Origin: Allomuricauda sp.
GTDB taxonomy: Bacteria > Bacteroidota > Bacteroidia > Flavobacteriales > Flavobacteriaceae
Reading direction: 5' to 3'
DNA length: 64,000 bases
NCBI RefSeq assembly: GCF_002699205.1
Contig: NZ_PABT01000011.1
Location: 80,445 to 144,444, forward strand
The notes beneath the pieces were generated by a model. The model was not told the origin of the DNA, made no database searches, and worked only from the letters and a program-made list of their open reading frames with translations. The position numbers were made by a program, and so were the translations under genes. Positions 8,555 through 15,313 of the stretch are shown here, piece by piece (the first letter of the stretch is position 1; each line of letters starts with the position of its first letter).

Positions 8555-9787
8555 TTATAATAATATCATTGCTTGTATTGTTATCATGTCGTCCATGTGT
8601 TTTGGTTGATCGAAAGATTTTTGATATTCTACAGAAATTTTAGCATTCTGACCATCAATGTACCAGTTTCCACCTAATTTTAATTCGTTTGCAGGCTTTA
8701 CTAGACCTTTGAAATCTCTGTAAGAATATCCTACATACGGCTGAATTCTATTACGGAATTTTCCTTCTCCTTCTTTGATGTTTTTAGGCAATAAATACCC
8801 GACATGTCCAGAAAACTGATTTCCATCTCCTACAACATTTCCTTGTACATAATTTTCGCCCATGTCCGAATTTTGATATTTCGCATAAGCTGTTATCGAA
8901 GAAGATTTTCCGATTGGCGCATCATAAAAAGCATCAACAGCAAGATGAGTTACATTTTCTCCAACCAAATTATCATTTTCTTTTTTGACAATTGCATTAC
9001 TTTGATTGAAAAATCCTGCTCCGATGTTAAATACTTTTTTAGTTCCTAAATAGGTTCCAACGCGATAAGGTAAAGCATTTGATTCTTGATCTAAAAATTG
9101 ATAATCAAAATATCCTGAAACCGCATATTTTCCTTCTCCAAGTATCGCTTTTCCTAAATACTTTTCTTGTCCGTTTTCTAAAACTGTCGAAGAGTTTCCA
9201 TCTAAAGTATTAGTAATAGCATCACTTAATGCTAAACGATAATTCAGTTTTCCAATTCGCCCTTTTGCAAACATTCCCAAATGATTTGAAAATTGATCAG
9301 ACAAACCAAGTGTTGACCAGTCAGCTCTGTTATTATCTAAGGTCAACATATTGATAGAACCTTGACCATTTCCACGAGAAATTCCACCAAAATTGTGAAC
9401 TCCAGCACCAATTGCTAAATTGTTTGTTACCTTATATTGTAAAAACATTTCATGCAAGAAAAACGATACATCTGTACTTTTTCCCATCGGAGAAAGATTA
9501 TTATCATAGATTCCATTTGCACCAAAATGTGTTAAAATCATAAATCGATCATTGATTTGTGAATAAGCAAGAACGCGCGCTCGTTTGATAGAAAATCCAT
9601 CATTGGCGTGTTTTCCTTCGTAATCCTGAAACCAAGTTTGTCCCAAAAGAATAAATCGGACATATTTACTTCCTTCTGGATTTAATTTAACGACCAAACC
9701 GCCGTCATATTCAGAAGCATATTGAGCCTTCAATTCCGTGGCTCCAAAAATGGATAGTAGAGCAATTGCGACAAAAATTTTTTTCAT
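8555..9787 (-). CDS. Phosphate-selective porin O/P-like outer-membrane protein
   Basis: This 410-residue protein has a signal peptide (ends near ATELKAQ) followed by many alternating beta strands, and a terminal strand ending in MITIQAMILL. Features such as GGLVVKLNPEGSKYVRF and FSIKRARVLAYSQINDRF are typical of the OprO/OprP-like porins of Flavobacteriia. It is an outer-membrane channel of unknown solute specificity. It is visibly richer in A/T than the metal genes on its left and begins only about 65 bp from an insertion sequence transcribed in the same direction, which may affect its expression. Confidence 0.82.
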   Translation of the reverse strand: MKKIFVAIALLSIFGATELKAQYASEYDGGLVVKLNPEGSKYVRFILLGQTWFQDYEGKHANDGFSIKRARVLAYSQINDRFMILTHFGANGIYDNNLSPMGKSTDVSFFLHEMFLQYKVTNNLAIGAGVHNFGGISRGNGQGSINMLTLDNNRADWSTLGLSDQFSNHLGMFAKGRIGKLNYRLALSDAITNTLDGNSSTVLENGQEKYLGKAILGEGKYAVSGYFDYQFLDQESNALPYRVGTYLGTKKVFNIGAGFFNQSNAIVKKENDNLVGENVTHLAVDAFYDAPIGKSSSITAYAKYQNSDMGENYVQGNVVGDGNQFSGHVGYLLPKNIKEGEGKFRNRIQPYVGYSYRDFKGLVKPANELKLGGNWYIDGQNAKISVEYQKSFDQPKHMDDMITIQAMILL

Positions 9788-9867
9788 TTTTTAATAAATG
9801 GTGTTAGTTGTACATTATTTGTGATTTTGTATTGACTTAATTAATAGACTTTGTAATCTTCCCCTTG

Positions 9868-10758
9868 TTAAGAACACTTAAAAGTAGAGTTTTTATTTAA
9901 TATTATTGTATTATTATTTTGATTAATTTGAAATGTAGGAAAATCATTAGGATTTTTGACCTTACCATATTTCAATAAAAAGTTTCTAGGAGAAAGATAT
10001 TGCAAAGAACTATGTGGTCTTTCATTGTTATACATCCACATCCAAATTTCTGTATAATTTTTCATTTCTTTGATATTTTCAAATAAATAAGCATTTAAAA
10101 AATCTGTTCTAAAAGTTCTATTAAATCTTTCAATCAAAGAGTTTTGCGTAGGTTTCCCAGGTTGAATATAATATAATTCAATGGCTTTTTTTTGACAAAA
10201 TAGTTTTAGTTTTTCAGCAATAAATTCTGGACCATTATCTACTCTAATTTTCTCAGGTTTCCCTCGCCATTCGATTAGTTTTTCTAGTTCAGAAATTACT
10301 TTAGCTGAAGGTAAACTTGTGTCGATACAAATACTCAAAATTTCTCGATTAAAATCGTCTATAATATTCAAACTTCTCACGCTTTTTCCGTTTTCTAAAC
10401 TATCATGCATAAAATCCATACTCCACGTTACATTTGGATAAATCGGACGTAAAAGCGGCTCTTTAATACTTGCAGGAAGTCTTTTTTTACGTTTATTACG
10501 TAGGTTAAGTTTCATCGAAGTATAAATTCGATAAACTCGTTTATGGTTCCAAGTAAAGCCTAAATTTCGTAAACGATAATGCATCATCCAAAAGCCCCAA
10601 GTTTGATGCTCGTTAGATAGTGCTATCAATTGAAAACGTATTTTATCATCCTCATCTTTACGTACTTTTTGATAATAAAAAACGGATGTTCTTAAGCTAA
10701 ATAGACGACAAGCCCTGCGAGAACTTAGTTGATGTTTTGCTTTTGAATACAACACCAA
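9868..10758 (-). CDS. IS3-family transposase OrfB (DDE integrase domain)
   Basis: This is the catalytic half of the transposase, with an HTH_21 region followed by an rve/integrase core. The DDE triad is visible in WSMDFMHDS, RVDNGPEF and SLIERFNRTF. The listed start at 10758 is not the natural one: the frame continues upstream to the -1 frameshift site at 10785-10791 at the end of OrfA, and the active product is expected to be an OrfAB fusion. No internal stop is seen, so the element may be active. Confidence 0.88.
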   Translation of the reverse strand: MVLYSKAKHQLSSRRACRLFSLRTSVFYYQKVRKDEDDKIRFQLIALSNEHQTWGFWMMHYRLRNLGFTWNHKRVYRIYTSMKLNLRNKRKKRLPASIKEPLLRPIYPNVTWSMDFMHDSLENGKSVRSLNIIDDFNREILSICIDTSLPSAKVISELEKLIEWRGKPEKIRVDNGPEFIAEKLKLFCQKKAIELYYIQPGKPTQNSLIERFNRTFRTDFLNAYLFENIKEMKNYTEIWMWMYNNERPHSSLQYLSPRNFLLKYGKVKNPNDFPTFQINQNNNTIILNKNSTFKCS

Positions 10759-10778
10759 TTCTCGTTTTTCACAAGGCG

Positions 10779-11045
10779 TTATAGCTTTTTTTCGATAACA
10801 TCTTTTAAAACTACGTTTTCTAAAGTAAGCTCTGCTACAATTTTTTTATATCGGGACAATTGCTTCTCTAGTTCCTTTAATTGAGCTAATTGATGGGCTT
10901 CCATTCCGCCATATTTACTCTTCCATTTATAAAAAGTGGGTTGGCTTATTCCATGTTCACGACAAATTTCATTGACTGTTTTGCCTTGATTTTGTTTTGA
11001 TAAGATCTTGACGATCTGAACTTCTGTAAAATTGCTTTGTTTCAT
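10779..11045 (-). CDS. IS3-family transposase OrfA (helix-turn-helix) with frameshift site
   Basis: This 88-residue DNA-binding subunit has the HTH FTEVQIVKIL...GISQPTFYKWKSKYGG and a leucine-zipper-like C-terminus. Its last codons are GAA AAA AAG CTA TAA: the heptamer A AAA AAG (10791 to 10785) is the classical -1 slip site of this IS family. Slipping reads on as KAITPCEKRELVLYSK into OrfB. Confidence 0.88.
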   Translation of the reverse strand: MKQSNFTEVQIVKILSKQNQGKTVNEICREHGISQPTFYKWKSKYGGMEAHQLAQLKELEKQLSRYKKIVAELTLENVVLKDVIEKKL

Positions 11046-11105
11046 AATTATCCCTAAGTTAATAAACTATATTTTTAAACGTTCCGTTTTTTAGGGAAGA
11101 TTACA

Positions 11106-11323
11106 GTTTTGTAAAAGTGATTTTTGATGCCAAGTATGGAGAATGGATTGGAACGCATATGATTGGCTATAATGTAACGGAGTTGATAGCTCAAACCACA
11201 ACTGCGCGTAAATTGGAAACAACATGGCACGAGCAATTGGATACTATCTTTCCACATCCAACTATGAGTGAAGCCATAAAAGATGCTATTGAAGATGCCT
11301 TAGGTGAGGCAATACATCTATAA
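11106..11323 (+). pseudogene. 3' fragment of a dihydrolipoyl dehydrogenase gene
   Basis: About 72 codons encode the C-terminal dimerisation domain of E3, with the catalytic HPHPTMSE motif and natural C-terminus. The reading begins right at the IS end (SFVKVIFDAKYGEW) and everything upstream, including FAD and NAD domains, is gone. By eye 38 of 54 aligned residues match lpdA at the right end of this window, so it comes from a different lpd lineage, not a recent copy. It is flanked by the IS and a hairpin terminator. Confidence 0.85.
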
Positions 11324-11466
11324 ATAAATACAAAATACTTTTAAATTTATCTTTAAATTGATTGATTATGAAAAACAGACTAAACTGTTGGAAGTGTGTA
11401 CTGTTACTGTCTTCACTTCTCGGATTGTTGATACAGATCTAAAATCCAGATTTGGTAATTTTTAAG

Positions 11467-11495
11467 AAGGCAGATATTTTCATCTGCCTTTCCTC
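11467..11495 (+). terminator. Terminator downstream of lpd fragment
   Basis: A perfect 9-bp stem AAGGCAGAT / ATCTGCCTT lies in the 250-bp gap between the lpd remnant and osmC; a T/C-rich tail follows. Confidence 0.6.
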
Positions 11496-11515
11496 TATCT
11501 ATTAATTCAATTATT

Positions 11516-11549
11516 AAAAAAGTCACGGAATATAAAACGTGACTTTTTT
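11516..11549 (-). terminator. Terminator after osmC-like gene (can act on both strands)
   Basis: A perfect 12-bp stem AAAAAAGTCACG / CGTGACTTTTTT lies just past the osmC stop codon; the A/T ends provide a T tract in both directions. Confidence 0.75.
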
Positions 11550-11572
11550 AATAAGAATAAACGAAATTAGTC

Positions 11573-11983
11573 TTAATTTAGAGTAGCTACTAGTGAAACT
11601 TCTAATTTATAAGCTTTTCCTACCGCACACATAGCTTTTGCTTGTTCTGCATAGTTTAAAAATTCTTCTTCATTTAAACCTGATATTTTTGCATTTAGCA
11701 CTAAATCAGAGTTCGTAATATCGAAGCTGGTTGCTGTTATTGTACAAGATGTTTCTAAAGATTCTGCCTCAATCCCTTTGCTTGTAAGTATATAGTTTAA
11801 CGTCATTGTATAACATGCAGCGTGTGCTGCGGCCATCAATTCTTCTGGATTTGTAGCGGTATTTTCTCCTTCAGATTTATTGTGTTTAAAAACACTGCTT
11901 CCAATGGCTGAATGTGCTGCATCGAAATTACCGCTTCCATTTTTAAAATTACCTTGCCACTTAGCTGTTACTTTTGCTTTCAT
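11573..11983 (-). CDS. OsmC/Ohr-family peroxiredoxin
   Basis: This 136-residue cytosolic protein of the OsmC superfamily reduces organic and hydrogen peroxides through two cysteines. One cysteine is in AAAHAACYTMTLNYIL (about residue 57), the other near QAKAMCAVGKAY (about 118), with the expected spacing. Length is normal. It follows an AraC-family regulator on the same strand with a 104-bp gap. Stress defence fits with the metal and redox cargo around it. Confidence 0.88.
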   Translation of the reverse strand: MKAKVTAKWQGNFKNGSGNFDAAHSAIGSSVFKHNKSEGENTATNPEELMAAAHAACYTMTLNYILTSKGIEAESLETSCTITATSFDITNSDLVLNAKISGLNEEEFLNYAEQAKAMCAVGKAYKLEVSLVATLN

Positions 11984-12087
11984 TTTTAAATTTGTTTTAA
12001 ATTACTTGACAAAATTACTATCTAAAAAACGTGTCATCAATGCATATACTTCATTCTTAATAGGACTTTTTTCCTTTAACGAACACT

Positions 12088-12915
12088 TTAAAGAGCGTTT
12101 CGGAAAGAAAGGGGGGGTAGACCCGTTTGAGATTTGAAAAATCGCACAAAATAGGAGTAGTCTTCATACCCGAGATAATCAGCAATTTCTTTAATGCTTA
12201 AGGTTGTATTGGCAAGTAACCTTTTAGCCTGAAGAATAATTCTTTGCTTAATAATGATGCTTGGTGCTACCTGTTTTTCAGATACAATTTTTTTATTGAG
12301 GTTTTTAGGTGTGATATTCAGCATATTTGCATAGTCAGAGACATTATGGTGCTTTCGATAATGAAGCTCGACCAATTGACTGAATTTTCTAGCTAACTCC
12401 TTATCATATGAAATGATTTGACTATCATTATTTGATTTTATCAAAGTTCTGGTTGCTGAAATGATTATTTGCTTGATGTATGTTTTTATCATTTCTTCAG
12501 CCCAAAAATCTTTTTTATTAATCTCTTTTTTTACAGAAGACATTAGTTTTAGGAAAAGGATGTCCAGATTCGTCGACAAATTTAGATAAGGTTGCTCGAA
12601 TACATTATCAAAAAGGAGCCCGTCACAGGCAAGCTCTTTATCATGGAAAGCTATGCAATAAAAATCAGGATTGAAATAAATTAGATTTCCTCTAGATTCC
12701 TTGGATATTTGAAAATGCTGACCAATACTGAAGAAAAGCAAGGCGTTTTCTGTAAAGCTGTACTCTACGAAATCTACGGTAATGCTACCGTTTTTCTCCA
12801 TATAAATGATTTTATAGTAGTCTTCCAGCAGCGTATTGCTATTTATCTTATTTTCAGATTTATTATCAAAATCCAGATATCCTATCGATTGTCTTTTATT
12901 TAATCCGGCATCCAT
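12088..12915 (-). CDS. AraC-family transcriptional regulator
   Basis: In this 275-residue protein about 165 N-terminal residues form a cupin-like sensor region, and the last 100 carry two helix-turn-helix motifs (VSDYANMLNITPKNLN and SIKEIADYLGYEDYSYFVRF), the second being the family signature. It lies upstream of osmC on the same strand. AraC proteins bind paired half-sites about 21 bp apart. Such paired elements occur four times in this cargo, but whether this protein reads them is unknown. Confidence 0.87.
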   Translation of the reverse strand: MDAGLNKRQSIGYLDFDNKSENKINSNTLLEDYYKIIYMEKNGSITVDFVEYSFTENALLFFSIGQHFQISKESRGNLIYFNPDFYCIAFHDKELACDGLLFDNVFEQPYLNLSTNLDILFLKLMSSVKKEINKKDFWAEEMIKTYIKQIIISATRTLIKSNNDSQIISYDKELARKFSQLVELHYRKHHNVSDYANMLNITPKNLNKKIVSEKQVAPSIIIKQRIILQAKRLLANTTLSIKEIADYLGYEDYSYFVRFFKSQTGLPPLSFRNAL

Positions 12916-12960
12916 TTTTTATCAATTTATGAGTATTAGTCCGAAGGTTTGTCATTAATA

Positions 12961-12990
12961 ACAAAGCCCTTAAAAGATTTAGGGCTTTGT
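12961..12990 (-). terminator. Terminator after hpd
   Basis: A perfect 10-bp stem ACAAAGCCCT / AGGGCTTTGT with a 10-base loop lies 30 bp beyond the hpd stop codon, between hpd and the araC-type gene on the same strand. Confidence 0.7.
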
Positions 12991-13020
12991 ATATATTAAA
13001 CTAAAATTACACATTATACA

Positions 13021-14181
13021 TTACAAGGTACCTCTGCGTTCCTGTTCTCTTTCAATTGATTCAAAAAGAGCCTTGAAGTTTCCTGCACCAAAACCTCTAG
13101 CTCCCATTCTTTGAATAATTTCGAAAAAGAATGTAGGTCTATCCTGAATCGGTTTGGTAAATATCTGTAACAAATAACCTTCTTCGTCAGCATCAATCAG
13201 AATTCCCAGTTTTTGCAATTCATTTAAATCTTCCTTGAAATTGTCGGCATGAGCTTTGATGCGATCCGGTATAGCATCATAATATGCCTGTGGCGGAACG
13301 GATAGGAACTCTACACCTCTTTTTTTCATTTCTTCTACCGTTTTAATAATATCATCGGTAGCCAAAGCTAAATGCTGTACACCGGCGTCTTCATAAAAAT
13401 CCAAGTACTCTTCTATTTGAGAACGCTTTTTACCTTCAGCAGGCTCGTTAATCGGGAACTTAATTCTTCCATTACCATTTGCCATTACTTTAGACATCAG
13501 GGCAGAATATTCAGTAGAAACCTGTTTATCGTCAAAAGATAAGAAATTAACAAATCCCATTACATCTTCAAACCATTTTACCCATGTATCCATTTCGTTC
13601 CATCCTACATTTCCAACCATATGATCAATAAATTTCAGACCAACAGGTTCCGGATTATAGTCTGATTCCCATTTCGTAAATCCAGGTAAAAAGATTCCTT
13701 TATAATTTTTACGTTCTGTAAACATAAAAACTGTTTCACCATATACAAAAACACCAGCTTGGATTGCTTCTCCGTGTTCATCTGTAGTAACGGTAGGTTC
13801 CATAAATGGCTTTGCTCCACGTTTGGTAGTTTCTTCAAATGCACTTTTGGCATCCTCCACCCACAAAGCAACTACTTTTATTCCGTCTCCATGTTTTTTC
13901 ACATGTTCCCCGATTGGAGAAGAAGAGTTAAGTGCAGTGGTCAGTATAATACGGATCTTGTCTTGTTTTACCACATAAGATACTTTGTCTTTTACTCCGG
14001 TCTCTAACCCTGCATAAGCTTCAGATTGGAATCCATAAGCCGTTTTGTAATAATGCGCTGCCTGAAGGGCATTCCCTACATAAAATTCTACATAATCAGT
14101 TCCTAATAGTGGAAGAAAGTCTTGTGCTCCTTCAAATATTTTTTCTAAACCGTATTCAACGCTTTTTAATTTATTTGTCAT
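13021..14181 (-). CDS. hpd: 4-hydroxyphenylpyruvate dioxygenase
   Basis: This 386-residue non-haem Fe(II) enzyme converts 4-hydroxyphenylpyruvate plus O2 to homogentisate in tyrosine breakdown. The three iron ligands are visible: His in LKFIDHMVGNVGWNEM, His in GVQHLALATDDI and Glu in TFFFEIIQRMGARGFG. Two vicinal-oxygen-chelate halves are complete and the C-terminal GAGNFKALFESIE motif is present, so it should be active. No other tyrosine-catabolic gene is nearby. It is unusual cargo for a conjugative element, and the gene has its own terminator and a long upstream region. Confidence 0.95.
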   Translation of the reverse strand: MTNKLKSVEYGLEKIFEGAQDFLPLLGTDYVEFYVGNALQAAHYYKTAYGFQSEAYAGLETGVKDKVSYVVKQDKIRIILTTALNSSSPIGEHVKKHGDGIKVVALWVEDAKSAFEETTKRGAKPFMEPTVTTDEHGEAIQAGVFVYGETVFMFTERKNYKGIFLPGFTKWESDYNPEPVGLKFIDHMVGNVGWNEMDTWVKWFEDVMGFVNFLSFDDKQVSTEYSALMSKVMANGNGRIKFPINEPAEGKKRSQIEEYLDFYEDAGVQHLALATDDIIKTVEEMKKRGVEFLSVPPQAYYDAIPDRIKAHADNFKEDLNELQKLGILIDADEEGYLLQIFTKPIQDRPTFFFEIIQRMGARGFGAGNFKALFESIEREQERRGTL

Positions 14182-14377
14182 TGTTTTTTATTTTTATAAT
14201 ATGATTTTGATACATGATTTGTGTACACTTGATGAAGTGTAGTTGCATTTAGAACTTGTATACCAGCTATAACATAGCACGATGCAAAACCGATAGAAAG
14301 GTTTTGATAGACATTTTATAATTAGTTAGTTATTCCTCTGTAAATGTATTTCACTTATTTATAACAAACACTATAAT

Positions 14378-14413
14378 CAGTAAAAGTCACAAAACAAACC
14401 CGAAATATTACAA
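14378..14413 (+). promoter_or_regulatory. AraC-like direct-repeat element, upstream copy
   Basis: CAGTAAA followed by half-sites TCACAA (14387) and TTACAA (14408), 21 bp apart. It lies 61 bp upstream of the second copy and has no -7 element at the usual distance, so it is probably an auxiliary site. The 357-bp hpd-HMA gap holds nothing else recognisable apart from the two copies. Confidence 0.55.
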
Positions 14414-14438
14414 GTGGAACTATTTTATGGTAAATAAT

Positions 14439-14504
14439 CAGTAAATGTCATAAATCAAACAAGGAATATCACAACCAATATTACCTGTTATCTTATGAAC
14501 TTTG
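14439..14504 (+). promoter_or_regulatory. AraC-like element and promoter of the first HMA gene
   Basis: CAGTAAA, half-sites TCATAA (14448) and TCACAA (14469) 21 bp apart, then 26 bp to TTTG of a near-consensus -7 element GAACTTTG (14497-14504). This places the start of transcription near 14511 and rules out the apparent TTG start at 14502 for the gene that follows. Confidence 0.65.
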
Positions 14505-14537
14505 TACTCAAGAAATACAATTAAAAAGTTCAAAACA

Positions 14538-14759
14538 ATGGAAAGCAAAAACCTTCAATTCAAGACAAACCTTAACTGTGGTAACTGTGTTGCTAAAGTA
14601 CAGGGTGATTTAGATAGCGCTAATGGTATCAGCGAATGGAATGTAGATACTACAAATAGTGATAAAGTCCTTACGGTTAAATCCGAAGGAATCAGCGAAG
14701 ACGAAATCGTTACAATTATTAAGAAAAAAGGGTTTAAAGCCGAACCTATTTCACAATAA
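14538..14759 (+). CDS. HMA-domain metallochaperone (copper type), copy 1
   Basis: This 73-residue soluble protein is a single heavy-metal-associated domain, with the metal-binding CxxC in NLNCGNCVAKV (about residues 14-17) and the beta-alpha-beta repeat. It probably carries Cu(I) in the cytoplasm. ATG 14538 is chosen because the frame upstream runs into the promoter and because the paralogue at 17794 starts at the matching residue (73 residues, 53 identical by eye). A DUF3347 gene and a multicopper oxidase follow. Confidence 0.85.
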   Translation: MESKNLQFKTNLNCGNCVAKVQGDLDSANGISEWNVDTTNSDKVLTVKSEGISEDEIVTIIKKKGFKAEPISQ

Positions 14760-14799
14760 TATAATAAGCAATTCATTAATCATAAAAAAGAGATAAAAA

Positions 14800-15243
14800 A
14801 TGAAAAAGTTAATAATAGCAATAACCGTAATGTTGTTTGGATTTTCTGCCTTTGCACAAAACACAAACAATCTGTTAAACAGTTACATCAGTGTAAAAAA
14901 CGCTTTGGTAAGTAGTGATAGCAAAGCAGCGAGCACCGCAATTTCGGTTTTCAACGATGCAGTAAAAGGTGAAGATAATTTTTCACAGAAAACTGATCTG
15001 TTAAAAGCGACAGAAAAATTAAACAAGGCTGGAAACAATATTGAAAAGCAAAGAGCAGCTTTTAACGATGTTTCTACTATAATGTGGAAACTGGTAAAGT
15101 CGTCTGATAAAGTAATTCAACCTGTTTATTATCAGTATTGTCCTATGAAAAAAGCATATTGGTTGAGCAAAGAGAAAGATATTAAAAATCCTTATTATGG
15201 CTCATCAATGCTTACCTGTGGCAAAGTTGCAGAAACTAAATAA
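14800..15243 (+). CDS. DUF3347 periplasmic copper-associated protein
   Basis: This 147-residue protein has a signal peptide (cleavage near FGFSAFAQ). The conserved C-terminal block VYYQYCPMKKAYWLSKE...YGSSMLTCG contains the Cys, Met and Tyr pattern of DUF3347 domains, which occur in CusB-like adaptors and periplasmic copper proteins. It probably binds copper in the periplasm. The gene is 40 bp after the HMA gene in one transcription unit, closed by a strong terminator. Confidence 0.8.
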   Translation: MKKLIIAITVMLFGFSAFAQNTNNLLNSYISVKNALVSSDSKAASTAISVFNDAVKGEDNFSQKTDLLKATEKLNKAGNNIEKQRAAFNDVSTIMWKLVKSSDKVIQPVYYQYCPMKKAYWLSKEKDIKNPYYGSSMLTCGKVAETK

Positions 15244-15254
15244 TAAAAACCTTT

Positions 15255-15284
15255 AAGGCATTGCTTATTGAGCAATGCCTTTTA
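15255..15284 (+). terminator. Intrinsic terminator after DUF3347 gene
   Basis: A perfect 11-bp stem AAGGCATTGCT / AGCAATGCCTT, 5-base loop, followed by TTT. Confidence 0.85.
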
Positions 15285-15313
15285 ATCTTTGTATAACCAA
15301 TGCGATTTTTAAA

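Larger units (their letters stand above)
9852..11105 (-). mobile_element. IS3-family insertion sequence (IS407-like), 1254 bp
   Basis: The element is bounded by imperfect inverted repeats starting with TGTAATCTTCCC at 9852 and its complement ending at 11105; after the perfect 12 bp the repeats continue with scattered matches. It encodes OrfA and OrfB in overlapping frames on the minus strand. The four bases on the left (ACTT) and right (GTTT) flanks do not form a clean target duplication. The neighbours differ on each side, porin on the left and a truncated lpd on the right, which suggests recombination or deletion after insertion. Confidence 0.88.

Noticed and set aside
11324..11572. Short frame after the lpd remnant (start near 11370) as a small peptide gene
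   Set aside because: Only about two dozen codons before hairpins, no recognised family, and the area is debris between a pseudogene and terminators.
14502..14537. Upstream TTG start for the first HMA gene
   Set aside because: Position 14501-14504 is the TTTG of the -7 promoter element, so these bases are not transcribed; the paralogue also begins at the later ATG.
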